64,000 nt of DNA from the NCBI RefSeq assembly GCF_036324505.1, contig NC_086357.1, positions 21,587,293-21,651,292 of the forward strand, written 5' to 3'. The DNA comes from Eleginops maclovinus (Eukaryota; Chordata; Actinopteri; Perciformes; Eleginopidae). The notes beneath the pieces are model-generated. The model saw only the letters and a program-made list of their open reading frames with translations. It had not been told where the DNA came from and made no database searches. Below, one piece after another: positions 1 through 30,283 of this stretch. The position numbers and the translations under genes were made by a program. The stretch's first letter is position 1. Every line of letters begins with the position of its first letter.

Positions 1-2484
1 AGCCGCCGCAGCCACCAGGTCGAGTCTGTTTGTGTGTGTTTCTATCAGTCTGGCACTTTTCAACACCTCGGTGGAGACAGGAGGCGTTTTTGTTACCGCA
101 CAAAAATAAATTATTTCAAAGTTTACAGGAACCGCTGGACTGTAGTCTCGCTCCTCAAATACGAAGCTCTGTTTTTCCGCACATTGGAGTGCATTTGCGT
201 TTCGAGGACCCCTGATTGTGTTTTCTCAGGCTCAGTGTGTGTTTCAGATTGATTAGAGGTGAAAGCACATGTGTCTTTAACATTTATTTCAAAGAGGTAT
301 TCCCTTGGAGATGTCATTACAATCAAGGCAGACATATTTGAGGTGTGTGTGGGAATGTGTATTTTAGTATGAGGGGGGTCCTAGCACTGCTCTGCATGAG
401 ACCCAACACTTCTACCTGTGACATTTCCTAACTCAGACCCTTCTTAAAGCATCCTCTAAAGCTCACATGCTAAAAGTGTTTGTCATTCATAAACACATGT
501 AATCCCTATTTTATGTGATTTTATGGGTGCATGTAGCATGTTAACATTTGTAGGCCTTAATGTCAACAGCAAATGGGAAAACATCAACAGTTCTGCAGAA
601 GAGATAATAAAAAGCAACCAGAAAACAAACCTGCAGAACAGATGCAACAAACCATCTGTCTGCACTTGTAGAAACCTCTTCTACATCCAAATATATCATA
701 AAAACTAGAAAAACATTTCAACAAGTTTATTAGCCTGAAAGGGAATCATAAAAGCTTGTTTTCCCAAATAGCATACTGTGATAGCATCTAATGTCCCTGC
801 CAGGGCCGTTTAAACCATTTTATTGAAAGAAATGAAATTGTTCTTATTTAAAGCGCATCATAGATTTGTATCAACAATATGTTCACTTAATATAAAAAAG
901 TGCAGCAGTCATCACTTCTGACTATAAATCCATAAGACTTGAGTGGCTTTGACCATCTTTTATATTGTGTAATACACTAAGCATAGAGAATGAAGTCATA
1001 TTTATATGTTTTTTGGATTATTGATGATTCAAATGGCTATTTATTCAGCATCTACCTTAAGAGCGCCTTAAAAATCCCTCTTTTTCATTTAAAAATACCA
1101 CACAAACAAAAGAGCACTTCCAACAGTGGAGAAAGAAACACATTAGAAATGTTGCTTATCTCCTCTGTTGCTAATCGCGTTCTTTATTTCCTCTTTGGAG
1201 GCTCAATATCAGAGTAAATGGGTTAGGACAGATATTTGTTAGAGTGAATCAAGCTCCTGTTCTAAGCGAGATTAGACAAATGTGTCCAAACACATCAGAG
1301 CCCTGCCTGCATCGATCCAGCCAGCTCACTTTATAGATGCATAGCTTCAGCAGTGTGTGGCTCTAATGGTTTCTCCAGCAGCATGAAATGGCTGCGGCAC
1401 TGATATCCCTGATCCTCCCGACGGCCTTCAACATTTCGAGGCAGAGCCATTAAACCTTCTGATGTGAGGTTTTCTACTTTGAAAAGCATGAAAGGGAGCA
1501 AGAAACAGAGAAATTGAAAGTGCAAATATGTGAAGACCAAGCTAATTATAAGCCATATATAACTGTTCTCCTTTTTGGAGGGAATGGAATTAAGTATAAC
1601 ACTAACATGTTATCTCTCTATTATCTATCACCTTATAAACATGTGAGGAAACAATTATCTTTTCACACATCAAGTAGAGTATCATCACCTTACTTATGGA
1701 GCCGTGTTTCTGGCCCTGTGACCTGAAACTTTGATCCAATATTAACTAAGTTTCAACCTCTGTGTTGGTTTTCAACAAAAAAGAGTTGGTAAAATGTTCT
1801 GTGAATTCTGCTATCATAATTTTCATTGACTAACAATTTTTGAATAATTTTACAATGCATTTTAATGTGAGGACTGCTTACAATAACTGTAATTGGTCTG
1901 TCAGGAACACGTGTGTCATAATTCGCTTTAAGTGTAGTAAAAATATATATAAATATATCTTTGCAGTGCACACAAAAATCAAACGGAACAACTAAGAGTT
2001 AGCGGTTCATTTTAAACCCATTATAAAGCCTTATAGCATTCACTATTATACAACCGTCAGAGTTATTTATACACTGCGATCCTTTCAAAAACGTAATGCT
2101 CATTACTCAAATTATATTTTGCTTTAAGTGGATTGAGGTCATTTTAACTATGTTTATCATGTATCTCTGACTTGATTGGCAGAGAACGTGTGACAAAATA
2201 TGCTATGAAAATAGCCTCCTGCAACTGGAGAAATGGTGGTAGACCCAAAACAATGAGCCAAAATAACTAGTACACCATACATGTGTTGGTGGTTTGATAA
2301 CGAGTCCATTACAACATCAGTCTTTCATAGTCCACATGAATACAAACACCCATTTAATCCGTATATGTTTCATTTTAGTCTAATAAAAACTACAGTATAT
2401 GGGGGCGACGAACAGAGATGGTTACTGTAATTGCTGTTTGCATTAATTCTAGTTATCATTTCTCCCCAGCTAGCAACACAGATT

Positions 2485-2586
<102 letters not shown>

Positions 2587-3926
2587 GTGCCACTTTAAAT
2601 TAAGGGATGTGTCATTAACATCAGATTACTCAGTGTGAAACTCACTAAGAGCTTCTGTCTCATTAGATATGAAAATTAACGACACCGTCCTCTCTCTTTT
2701 TTTTTAAGGTGATCCACTTTCAGTCTCCACTTCCAGTCTCTCTTTCCCACGCAATCACTCCCTGCTCCTCTCCTAACATTACCATCAGCTCCGTGGCCCT
2801 AAGCGTCCATAACACTTTCTCCTGCAACTCATGGAGTCTGTGATTATTTCTCAGCTGGGCTCTTATGATGGAGGTAACGGCTGCTGTCCCTCTCCTGGAT
2901 TCATCACTCCCGTTAATGCACTCTTGTTATATCCAATTATACAATGAGGGGAATGTGCTCTTCCTCCATATGCACATCACCCTGTATTGAATACATTAGT
3001 GGAAGTGAAAGTAAAGTGATTTTAAATGTGGTGGCAGAATTTATTCCTATTTGAAGCTAATCTCCGACGTTTGGAGGCCACGGATCCATAATGTGAAGAG
3101 TCTTAACTTTAATTATGTAATACTATCTTTGAATAAAAACTGTGAATTACAGCATAGTTCTTTAAGAATTATGCTTCACTTATTTTTAATATTTATATAC
3201 TGCAATCTTTTCAAAGTAATTACAGGGTCGTTTTATTGAGGACATAACAACTCGTAAATTAGGATGTTGTTACTTCTTGGATAACAGGATATTTATAAAA
3301 AAATGACAGGGTACGGTGATGTATTGGAAACCATTATCAGAAGCCAGGGAAAATTCGTCTTTATTATGAGGAATTTAAAAAACCATCATGGGCTGATGTA
3401 ATAAAATAGTAGTAAGCCTTCTGATGGGGACATGTACAGCTTTAAACAATTAGTCTATGATTACAGTTGTTTTATGTGAAAAATAGTTACATCTTTATCA
3501 TTTTAGGTAAGACCTTTATTTATATAACTTCTCGTGTTGCTCTATATACGTTATCCTGTAATTCCTTTTATTAAGCCCTAAAATAACAAAATACTTGCCC
3601 TTTAATTTATGTGATCCAAAAGCATTACAGCAGTCGTAGACTATTTACCGCAGTGACAACACTCGGATAATTGGTTTTACGACTTGTATTCTGAAACACA
3701 TTTAATTGGACATGGATATCCAGAAGTCTTTGTGAACTCACTCCCTCTGTCAAACTTCTCCTAGTTTACGAAATAATACTGTGACCTTTAAAAAGACGAA
3801 CAATCATTCTTGTACAATAAATGCTGCAGAAATTCCAGTAAAACGTCTGTTTTTCTGTGGAAATGGAGGCAGGCTGACACCTTTGGGGCTTGCAGTAATG
3901 GTCATGACCGAGTACCCACACTCGCA

Positions 3927-3927
3927 T

Positions 3928-3958
<31 letters not shown>

Positions 3959-3973
3959 CACCACACACCCACA

Positions 3974-4067
<94 letters not shown>

Positions 4068-4070
4068 ACA
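3927..4070. repeat. Compound (GCAC)n-(CA)n microsatellite
   Basis: A short CGCA/GCAC block at the left edge passes into a long, slightly interrupted CA run. Interruptions (CCACACCC, AAAC) lie near the left side and the right side is pure. Confidence 0.97.
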
Positions 4071-4612
4071 GACAACACAGCCGTTCTGTTTAGGTGTTGG
4101 AGATGGAAGATTAGCCACTCAGGTTGACAGCCCCTGGGGCAGGTACTGAAGGTGCAGGGTGATTTACATGTGGCCAGCGCACACGGCAGATGCCAGCATC
4201 CTTATGCAGCGGGGGCAGAGACGGAAAGTGTGTTAAATATAGCCTCCAGAAGCATCCCATGGCGAGGACACTGGTATTCTTTCCACAGCTGCCAGGGTTA
4301 TTTTAATGAGATTGGACCTCTTCTGGTAGACGAAAGAGACAATGTAGGTGGTGCCATTTACACCTTTGTCTGGCATGACTGGCATGCTGCAGTCAGACAC
4401 TCTGAGAATGATGGAGGGGCAGAGGAAGAGATTGGATTACCTACACTGAATAAGAAGCCTGAGTCGTAGAGATAAATACTGAATAATGCTTAGCTACACT
4501 CTATCAATAACCCTGTCTATTTTCTGAACATCTCATTCCTCATGCTTTTCTGTTCCCTCAATCATTAGGGCCTGTTCCTAACTGCCTATAATTTATTGTG
4601 TCTCTCCACCAG

Positions 4613-6753
4613 GCCTATCCTCTCAGCTCTCTAGCAAAGAAGCAGCCGACGGTGCTGGTGATCTGTGGTCCGGATCAAAATGGTTCCATTGGCCTGGTGT
4701 GTGCCCGACACCTGCGCATGTATGTAAGTAAACTGCTGCACAAAGGATATACAGTGCACAAAAACAACTTTTCAAAAGTCTCTATCACTTCAACAACACC
4801 ACAAAAGATCCATTGTCTGGAGCATGCTGAGTCTTTTAGATGATATCACATTCGAAGAAATAAACTAACTAACAAGGGGATCTCCTGAACGGCTTTATAG
4901 CGCTTTACTGAATTTCATTTCAGCTCCTGTAAACGGCTCGGAGCATTTATCCCATTAAACTCCCCGCAAGGGCACTCAGACAGTCATGATATCATGCTAT
5001 TATTACTCTCGTTAAAGTCGTCTGACTCTTATAGCCACGATATGATGTCATGACCAAGATGTCTAACCCCTCAGGCCACACTCTGACTGACATTTCAAGA
5101 CTGATTGTTTTTAGAGGCAGGACTTCATCCTTTCTAACACTTTACAAAAATAGAGTCCCATTTTCACAGTTCATTTCAGTACACACAGCCATAGCCCTGC
5201 CTCTGTCTATGACTTTATTGGAAGGGAAACATTGGATATGTGTTTTCGGGATCTTGGGTTCACAGAGGAATGCATCTATACACTTTACCATATGTGTCTG
5301 ACATGCTAGATTTACAGTGCATTGATAGCTCTGATTAAAACCATGTTAGATGTACTCTGATGGCTATCCGTAGAGACTCTCTCTCCTGCTTCACTGCCCA
5401 CTCTCTGTCTGTTTACATCTCAAAGCCAAGGACAGGAGGTCAGAGGTCAGCTCACATGGAAATATATTACCTTGCATATCTTCTGCATGACTTCTAAACA
5501 ACAGGCATCGATTCTGTCTTTTAAATATATTTTTGTGCTATTTTCTGGTGTTCGGTTTCCTATGTTGTCACCTTCTGTTTTTGTCATATCCTCTGTTTTT
5601 CCTTAATGTGAAACATTTTATTGCATCCTGAAATGTGCTGTATAAATACGGTTTTATTATTATTATTTTCAAGTGACTGCACTTTACAGCAGGCCGACTG
5701 GGACCACACGTCTGACTTCTAACTTGAGAAACTTGAGCAGTTACTATGGACTGTGAATAGCTGTGTTTTCATGGTGCGATGTGATCCCTGTCAGCACGAG
5801 GACATGTATGCATACACGTGAGACACACACACACACACACACACACACAGCCTGATGCAGAGCTGTGAATGTGATCAGACAGAGCGTAGAAGTGAACGAT
5901 CGGTTGCAGGCAAACCGTCCGGCTTGCTTCTCACGTCACTGAAAGACATCCGTGTTCGCAAAAGCAGGTTGTGTCTGATCTGATCTGCCTCTTGATTATT
6001 TCCACTAATAGGTATAAAAAAAGCCTCAATGTTGCATACCAGAAGATATAGATATCTATGATCAAAGCTAACCCCGGGATGAAAATAATAATCACTTCCT
6101 ATCCACATTAGTTCTAGTGGACATGTTTCGTTCAGCTGACTACATTGCGCTCTATAGAAATCCCTGAACAGAAACATCAAATGTTTGATGTTAGTCACGT
6201 TGCAATTAGCATTACAGTAAAGACATTTAAATATTCCATCATGTGTAGAGCAAAACAAAATTTAAATCACAAATTATAGCGTTATTAATTAACATAATCC
6301 ACATAATCCACCATGTGGTTTAACACAAGCATTAATCCAATGTTCCCTTGTCTGTGTACGCACAGTAGCACACAGTTAGCGTAAAAAGTTGCTACAATGA
6401 ATACTTTCACATGTCTTTAGAGTGTTGTTGTACGTTGAACTGTTCACCAGAGAAAGACTTGATTGTGCTGCAGACCTCATCCGTCCATTTCTAATGGGTT
6501 GTGTATGAAAACGAATTACTACAAGACACCATCATCCCTAAGGGAGAGGAAGTGTTACCTTTAGCGATGTTAGCATTAGCTGGAGAAAGCCCTCGCCTGT
6601 ACACTTTGCTTGTTTCTGTCCTACGGCTCCTTTGTGCTCATGCTCAGTGACACTGACACTCATTTTGAACCTTTCCTTAGTTTCACACGTACACGGTGTA
6701 AGTGCTGATGAGGTCAAGGGCATGCTTGGGCGGCTGGCTTACCCTGAGGGATG

Positions 6754-6839
<86 letters not shown>

Positions 6840-9476
6840 TAGACACACAAGATTGTATTTGGCCTGGTTGCTGGTTCTGCGCTCTGTGGAGATCATGATG
6901 GAGATGACGTCAGGTGAAGAGTGTCTGTGGCTGTCTGATTGGTTTAGGGTCCCTGAGGAAGCAGCCGTCTGTCTGACCTGACAGATCATTTCCTTTGTAA
7001 AGGCAGCCTCAGCTCAGCCACATCTGAAAAAACTCTTTCTATTAACATTATTTATGTTCATGGGATGTTTTGCAGTAAAAATACTGAACCTCATGGTGGT
7101 GCTAGAAAAAAAAGATAGACAGAGGATCACGAAAGACATCAAGATTCATCCTCTGGGGAACATGAATGTTTTCCAAGATTGAGTGGCAAACTTTATGATA
7201 GTTTTTAAGATATAACTGTATGGACCAAAGTGGCAGACCAATCATTGAGTGACATTGCCAACCCTAAGGCAATTCCGCCAGCAAATCCAGAAACAATGAC
7301 CCTGTTTCACTGCTAAATCCTTTCTACGGAAGAAATAGTCCCAACCAAACCGATCGACTATACAGCGTTTTTGTATTATCCAGGCACAGAATATCTCAAA
7401 GCCTGGAAATAATTGCCTCTTTAAATGTCATTCTGTCAATATTTATCAAGTAATATGTCTTTGAGAAAAATGCATGCAAACACACTTACATTTCTGAGAG
7501 TTAACCTCTGAGGCAGTGTAAGGTCACAGGTCACAGGTGCTTCCTCACAGATCTTCTGACTGCGGGTGTCTGGATTTCTACTCCTCTCATCTTCCAGTTT
7601 TTACGGGAAGTATTCATTCAGGAAGTAGACTCTAGAAAAATCAGGAAGCAGACGGTAGAAAACCGAAAGTTCTGATCACTCGTCAACAGTATTTTCACTT
7701 GACTTGAACTGAACACATGTGTTAAATCAGGTCAGTGTGGTCTGAAATGGCAGGCTTTGGTGTTGATATTGTGTAAACTTTTCTCAGTTTTTCTGTTTCT
7801 CTTCTCCTTTGCGCTCTCCCACCTTCTCTCTGTTGTTTTTCTCTGTTGCCTCATCTGACACAGGAGTATGAGCCGACCATCTACCACCCTAAACGCTCCT
7901 CTGAAAGTCTACACCAGGACTTCACAGTGCAGTGTGAGAAGATGGACATCCCTTCCCTCTCCTATCTCCCCACAGAGGTCAGCAGCTTTTTCAAAAAATA
8001 ACACATTTACCAAGAGTTTCAGCAACATTATTTTAAACTATGCACTGAGGAATACTTTTAAAGAGTAAAAATATCTGAATTGAAAATAATAGTTTGAAGG
8101 CGAGTTGATTGAGTGGTCAGAGCGCTTTCCACATGGTTTGATTCCCAGCTGGCCGGATCATTGGTGGCATGTCATTTCCCATGCTTCCTTTCCCCACATT
8201 TCCTGTCCCTCAACACTATAACTATAAATAAAGTCACACAATGTCCAAAATAATCCTTAAAAAAAAGAGTAGTCTTACACTCAATAGAGCACATGAGCAT
8301 AAAACCTACACAAGTCAAATTTCCACTTATGCGACTTTTGAATAAAAAAAGAAGTGTCTCTTGAATCCCTTGTCACTGCTTCTTTCAGAATATTTGATTT
8401 GTTCCTGTGCTATTTATTCATCCTTCAACAAATATTTTTGTTTTTGTTTAGGTGCAGCTCATAAACGATGCCTACAACCTAGTGATTGATGCCATGCTTG
8501 GCCCAGATACAGACTGCGACAACATTAAGGAGCCCTACCCCGGTATTCTGGTCACCCTGAAGCAAATCAAGGTCCCCATTGCTAGTGTGGATGTGCCCTC
8601 AGGTAAGTGATCAAACATTTATTGTTGTTATTAAATGATCAATATTCTATAAACCATGATACTCACAGAGTCTAGAAAAGGTATTAACAATTAAATACAA
8701 TTTAATTAGTTTATTGTTTAATATAAATGATATATCATAGACCTGCCATGCAAAATGTGCATGTATTAATCTAAAAATAGTTCCAACACAATAAAAAAAC
8801 AATGCTTTTTTCTATGTTTACAGTGGGATTATGCCTTTTTTCACAGGCTGTTGGGTCTTAAACTGTAGTGCCATCATAGTTTAAAAGTCACAAGCAGCTG
8901 GAAGCTCTAAGCTTTTGAACCGTTTTAAAAATCATCAAGTGATTTTTTAAATATTGAATCATTTTTTAACAAAAAAAGATTGAAAAAGTAGTTACATTTT
9001 AGTTAGTCGTGCAACACTAACTCAAATATTAGGCAGGAGTCTCAGAAACACTACTTGATAAATGAGTCTACAGGCAGCTCCCCAGGAGCCTTGGCTTCCA
9101 AGCAGGAGTTTCCATGTCTGGAGGCACACGTGGAGGATAAATCTAACACTACAGCCGGCCTAGTGTGAGCTCATCCTACCCCAAATACACTACCTGCTGA
9201 GTGTGAGAACAGCAGGCCGAAAGTTATTCCAATCCTTGTCTCCTGAAATTCCTCTCCACTGCTGTTTTGTCTTCTTCAGGTTGGGATGTAGAGGAACCAA
9301 GTCAAGATGGGATTAACCCAGAAGTTCTCATCTCACTCACAGCACCAAAGAAGTGCGCCATGAGTTTCTCCGGGAAGCATTTCTTGGCCGGACGCTTCTT
9401 GCCCTATGACATCCAGAAAAAATACGACCTTAACCTCCCGGATTACCCTGGCACAGACTGTCTCATAGAATTGTAA
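4613..9476 (+). CDS. yjefn3: yjefn3 (AIBP/YjeF_N-domain protein 3), 5' partial
   Basis: Four coding exons are visible: 4613-4723, 7864-7977, 8452-8602 and 9280-9476 (stop TAA 9474-9476). All are bounded by AG/GT, with phases 0, 0, 0 and 1 at their starts, and together encode 191 residues. Landmarks are the nucleotide-loop motif [17 protein letters not shown], then [48 protein letters not shown] and the C-terminal tail PGTDCLIEL. These match YJEFN3 rather than NAXE: NAXE has NGGDG where this protein has NGSIG, so NAD(P)HX epimerase activity is doubtful (inference). Family knowledge: AIBP-type proteins bind apoA-I and promote cholesterol efflux to HDL, and the fish paralogue affects vessel growth. 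The N-terminal exons, including the start, were not found between 1 and 4612 and are presumably upstream. The next gene, cilp2, is also its neighbour in human. Identification is confident; the exon limits are read by eye. Confidence 0.9.
5631..5670 (+). repeat. LINE-like 3' tail with (TTA)n
   Basis: The sequence GTGCTGTATAAATACGG followed by TTATTATTATTA resembles the conserved 3' end of fish CR1/L2-type LINEs, which finish in a short microsatellite. No reverse transcriptase sequence was seen upstream, so this is at most a heavily 5'-truncated copy. Confidence 0.45.
5822..5849. repeat. Short (AC)n microsatellite
   Basis: A pure AC run of about 28 bases inside the yjefn3 intron. Confidence 0.9.
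6754..6836. repeat. (AC)n microsatellite, about 83 bp
   Basis: An uninterrupted AC run inside the yjefn3 intron. The open frames across it are low-complexity artefacts. Confidence 0.97.
8096..8270 (+). mobile_element. tRNA-derived SINE copy in a yjefn3 intron
   Basis: A box A-like GTGGTCAGAGCGC and a box B-like GGTTTGATTCCC are spaced as in a tRNA promoter. They are followed by the SINE body GCATGTCATTTCCCATG...CACATTTCCTGTC, an ATAAATAAAG segment and an A-rich tail. This layout is that of common teleost tRNA-SINEs. The body recurs in part at 48,692-48,761. It lies between the exons ending at 7977 and starting at 8452 and disturbs neither splice site. Confidence 0.7.
8603..9279. other. Last intron of yjefn3 (677 bp)
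   Basis: Donor GTAAGT and acceptor TTCTTCAG bound AT-rich sequence in which I see no further feature. Confidence 0.8.
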
Positions 9477-10034
9477 CACATGGGGAAAATAAGAGCCAGT
9501 GTCCACTCCTGATTTTCAAAATTGTAAGGTTGATCTATTCTCTTGTTTTGTACTTTATAGATTGTTAATGTGATTTAATGTTAACGCTCGGTTGAGTAGA
9601 TCACGCTACACCTTAGCTAAATGTTGAGCTGCAGTAGAAAGGTCATTTTTAGAAGCTGTGGTTTGAGTCAAGTCTTTTCAGGCAATGGCATGAGGAGTAT
9701 TTGTGTCAGTCTACTTGTGAAAGCTGTAGCGTTACACTGTTTTCAGATTAATTTGCAAAATATGTTTACTTTCTTTTGTTCACAGTCAGCAAAGAAATAT
9801 GAACTTTCTATGATGCCAGCCACTGGGACATTTTTAGTTTTCTTCAAAACTTTTTTAATGTTCTCATGTTGAACTTTTTACTGAATTGTGCTAACGAGAT
9901 AAGATGTTGTGCAGATTGGCCATCTTGAACTTTCTGTTTATGTGTTTTTGGTTTGTTTGTCAGCCTGCACTTCTGAATGACTTTTGTCTCACTTCATCAG
10001 CTGTAAATGGCCCAGACCGTTCTTGTTGTCCAAT

Positions 10035-10040
10035 AATAAA
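10035..10040 (+). promoter_or_regulatory. polyadenylation signal of yjefn3 (AATAAA)
   Basis: An AATAAA lies about 560 bases past the yjefn3 stop and is followed at once by an A-run. It is the first canonical hexamer downstream and gives a 3' UTR of ordinary length. Confidence 0.55.
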
Positions 10041-13033
10041 AAAAAAAAACCTTCAAGGATTCAATAATTTTGTGTTTGGTTTTTCCTTCACATAAAGCTG
10101 CACTGATCAGTGTATTTCATATTAACAATGACTCATGAATATAACAATGACTGCATGTATTGTGAAACTCTGCAGTTTCCATTGAGACTCTGAGACATTT
10201 TGAGTGTGTTCAGCCCCCACATGCATTTTTTAGTAAAGTAAACAACTAGCTGGTGGACAGGTTGTAGAATTTAATAGCTAAATTGGTGGGGAACAAAACA
10301 GAGCCAAATGGAGTGAGTTGGACTAACATTTATAAAGTAAACACAGAAACAGGACTCTAAATAGATGTGTTTCTCATTCTGCTGGATGTGTAAATACGCA
10401 ACTATTTACCGATATGTTCACAAACACTTTTATTAGGTGATGATTCTGTTTTCAGCCTGTTCCACTGCCCCCCTAAGGCCAAAAACCTAAATAAGGGGTA
10501 TATTTAGACAAACTAAGAGAGGCTTTTAATTGGCTATGAAAGAGTCTCATTGTAATACTGATGCATGATCTACTAAGTAAAACAATTCATTAGTAAGAAG
10601 ATTGGCTGTTTCTAGCTCTAGTAATAATTATTCTTAATTGTTGTCATTGTTGGTGCCTGGTCCAATTCCTGCTAGATCAGACCAAATCTTACAGATTTAC
10701 CAGAGACTCCTTCATCTCAGACTCCATCAGGGCAGATCTGACTACAGATAGAGGTACCCCAGAGGGAATGAAGGGACGGGAGAACCAGAAATGAGCAGGG
10801 CAGACTGTTAAACCCATCTGCATAACAACCGAGAGGGACTAAAGGGTCCCTGGTAATTATAAACAAGTACTGCTTTTGTCCAGAGGGGGTGCCAAAATCA
10901 ACATAAAATAAAAACGCAAGTAAGCAAACAAAGATACACATAAGCATTCCTCTTTAATCCCCTTTAGCTGATATCAGGCCTTCTATATAAGTAAGGTTCT
11001 GATAAATAATATTATTTTACTGATGGTTTTGTACAATCCTACAGGGGATTAAAATTCCCTTGGAGCTGCTAGTGGCAGTATCGTTGGGTTTCTCGTGCAA
11101 TGACAATTCAGCCAAGAAGCTTACACAATCTCATGTACATCATATGCAATTAGTGTTGTGCTTATTTAGGGAGCGCATGTTGTAACTGCTGTTTATTGTT
11201 TTCCAACTGGATTTGATTTGGTAATGAAAGCCATAAGCAGGTGTGATCAGGCTATAATCAGCTGTGGAGGATGGCCTCATGTATTTGACCTCATGGGCCT
11301 TGGGCTTCAATGAGGATGACTCAGGGACTGCTGGGCTGTTTATGCATGAGGTAATGTGAATTCAAACAAAAGTAAAGGGCTTCTTCTGAGTACTAATGCC
11401 CAGTGTATGTGCACATGTGAGTGGGTGTAGAAAGTCAGTCAAAAGGAATGTCGATCCGGTGGTGCTCGGTGGTATTAAATCTGTCAAAGCGAAACTGACA
11501 AGAGTCGCAGAAATATGTCTGAGTGCGCACCAGTCCTGTCTGAGTGCCTGTCCAATTCCCACCAGGAAACAACGACGTGTCACCACTCTGTCGTCCGTGC
11601 TTTTCATGAAAGCAGTTAATTAATGAGCTTTGGGGTCATCATAACTGACAGCTGCACTTGTTGCGATATCCAGTCAGCAATAAAGAGTCTAACAAGGAGA
11701 AGAAGAAGAAAGGTCAGATTTTGAATAATGTAGAGGGCCTTTTCCAAATGGATTTTTTAAAATTTAAATAATATTTAGTCAAACTAAAGCTTACATGTTT
11801 ACGTAGATGACTATTTAAAAAACTATTAAATTTAAAAAAGGTTTTAAGTAATATAAATATACAAAACGTCTTTAATACTTTAGTAATGATACTTTTCATC
11901 AGTATTTGGGGAAAACATCAGGGGTTGAACACTAATATCCTTAACTTAATTCCATCTTTGTCTCACCAACCTTAATTGAGACAAGATAAGAAATAATTTG
12001 TATTAGTTATTATTAAACATATAGACAACATCTTTCTTTAAAGGTGCCTTTATTTACTCATTTTGATAAACATTTTCAATACATTTTTCTTTGTAGAAAC
12101 CTTTTGCTAAATTGCCACAGTTCGCATAATATAAAGGAGCCTGAGTACTTTGCACCTATGAGCACCTCCTGTGTCTGTGCTCTGGGGAGCATTTCCTGAA
12201 TGGCATGCCATACAGTATGACGACACTTCCACTCTTTGGCAGAGCATTGCAGCGCAATCAGCGACTGTTAAAGAGTTCCAAAACTGAACCAGAAGTCGAA
12301 CCAGAGGCAGAGCAGCATCTGGTACTGTCCTGTGTCTGATAGAGGGACAGATTAAAAAGAGTGAGACAGAGAAAGACAGAGAAAGGGGGGACCAATGAGG
12401 AACATGACATTTTATAAAAGGCTATTAGAAAAACGTTGCTTTATGTAACACAGAATCAACAATGAATTTACCTTAAATTGCTTTCATGGATGATTGAAAC
12501 TTCATAAATTATGATTCAAACCAATATCCGATCTACCCTGATGAAGACTTGTTGTCATTTGTCTATTAATAAAGGATTTGTGACTTAAAATCAGTTCATC
12601 AGATGTTTTTCAGATTGCCAACCAATAAGAAAAACGGTACATAAAAAGCTTGACAGTCAAAGACCGTTATTTTACTTATTTCCTATATTTTGAGTGTTCA
12701 AAAAAATAATAATCAGGAAATGAATGAACTATAAACTAAAACATCGAAAAGTCTGTATTTGCACTGATGCACTTACCCACTTGCTCTGTGGATAAATATA
12801 CTTACCCTGGAGCAAAAGAGTATTATAAATAAAAACACATGACAATATTCTGGCAAAAAAATTGATGTGCTCCTGCTTGGACAAAAAGAAAATACTATTT
12901 TATTTTAAGCAACAGCATTCCCCCACAAACAAACACACTCTATATGCGTGTATGTCTCTCTCTCTCTACCCCAACCATGCCCTCATCTTTTTTGGAAGAT
13001 GATATGGGGGACCCAGATGTTACAACTCACTGG

Positions 13034-13094
13034 CCAATGGTGAGCAGAGAGGGGCTGGATTGGTTTGCACTCCTGATGCCCCTTCTTTTTAAAA
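13034..13094 (+). promoter_or_regulatory. Candidate cilp2 core promoter
   Basis: A CCAAT box (13,034-13,038), an inverted CCAAT box (ATTGG, 13,059-13,063) and a TATA-like TTTTTAAAA (13,086-13,094) are spaced as in a focused promoter, about 190 bases upstream of the cilp2 ATG. That spacing would put transcription start near 13,120. The case rests on sequence only; an upstream untranslated exon is not excluded. Confidence 0.35.
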
Positions 13095-13281
13095 CCCTGA
13101 GCTCCTGTCTCCAACTCAGCAAGTCCACTCACATGAGCAAAGAGCAGCAGCTCTGCTCCATCACTCACACCTGAAGCGGCCACATCAGCTTTATCTGAAG
13201 AATTTTGCTTATTTTTATTAAATGAATGACAAGTCTGTAGGGGATCAGAGAAAAATCAACTGTAACTGAAGGTGTGGTACC

Positions 13282-30283
<17,002 letters not shown>

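Larger units (their letters stand above)
4724..7863. other. Intron of yjefn3 (3.1 kb)
   Basis: The intron lies between the NGSIG exon and the EYEPTIYHP exon, with GTAAGT donor and CACAG acceptor. It contains two CA tracts and a LINE-type 3' tail (listed separately). No exon or RNA gene was recognised in the rest. Confidence 0.8.
9477..13281. other. Intergenic DNA between yjefn3 and cilp2
   Basis: The left part is the yjefn3 3' UTR up to about 10,060. The right end carries a plausible cilp2 promoter near 13,034-13,094. An 11-bp inverted repeat lies at 10,953-10,963 and 11,043-11,053. No coding or RNA gene was recognised between them; the short open frames here lack family motifs and splice support. 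Confidence 0.6.

Noticed and set aside
1..18. Possible end of an upstream yjefn3 exon (GCC-rich start followed by CAG|GTCGAG)
   Set aside because: The donor is weak (C at +3), and the phase that would give an Ala-Ala-Ala-Ala-Thr reading does not join the phase-0 exon at 4,613.
3766..4149. Open frames of Cys-Val or Thr-His repeats at the CA/GT tracts (also at 2.4, 6.7 and 19.6-20.1 kb)
   Set aside because: They are dinucleotide-repeat artefacts open on both strands, with no unique domain.
4152..4469. 105-codon open frame just before the first yjefn3 exon
   Set aside because: No similarity to the YjeF_N N-terminus, no splice sites that fit, and no recognisable motif.
5875..6258. 127-codon minus-strand frame inside a yjefn3 intron
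   Set aside because: No recognised motif, no splice context, and adjacent to a CA tract.
8096..8270. A functional tRNA gene at the box A/box B pair
   Set aside because: The cloverleaf does not close, and the sequence continues into a SINE body with an A-rich tail.
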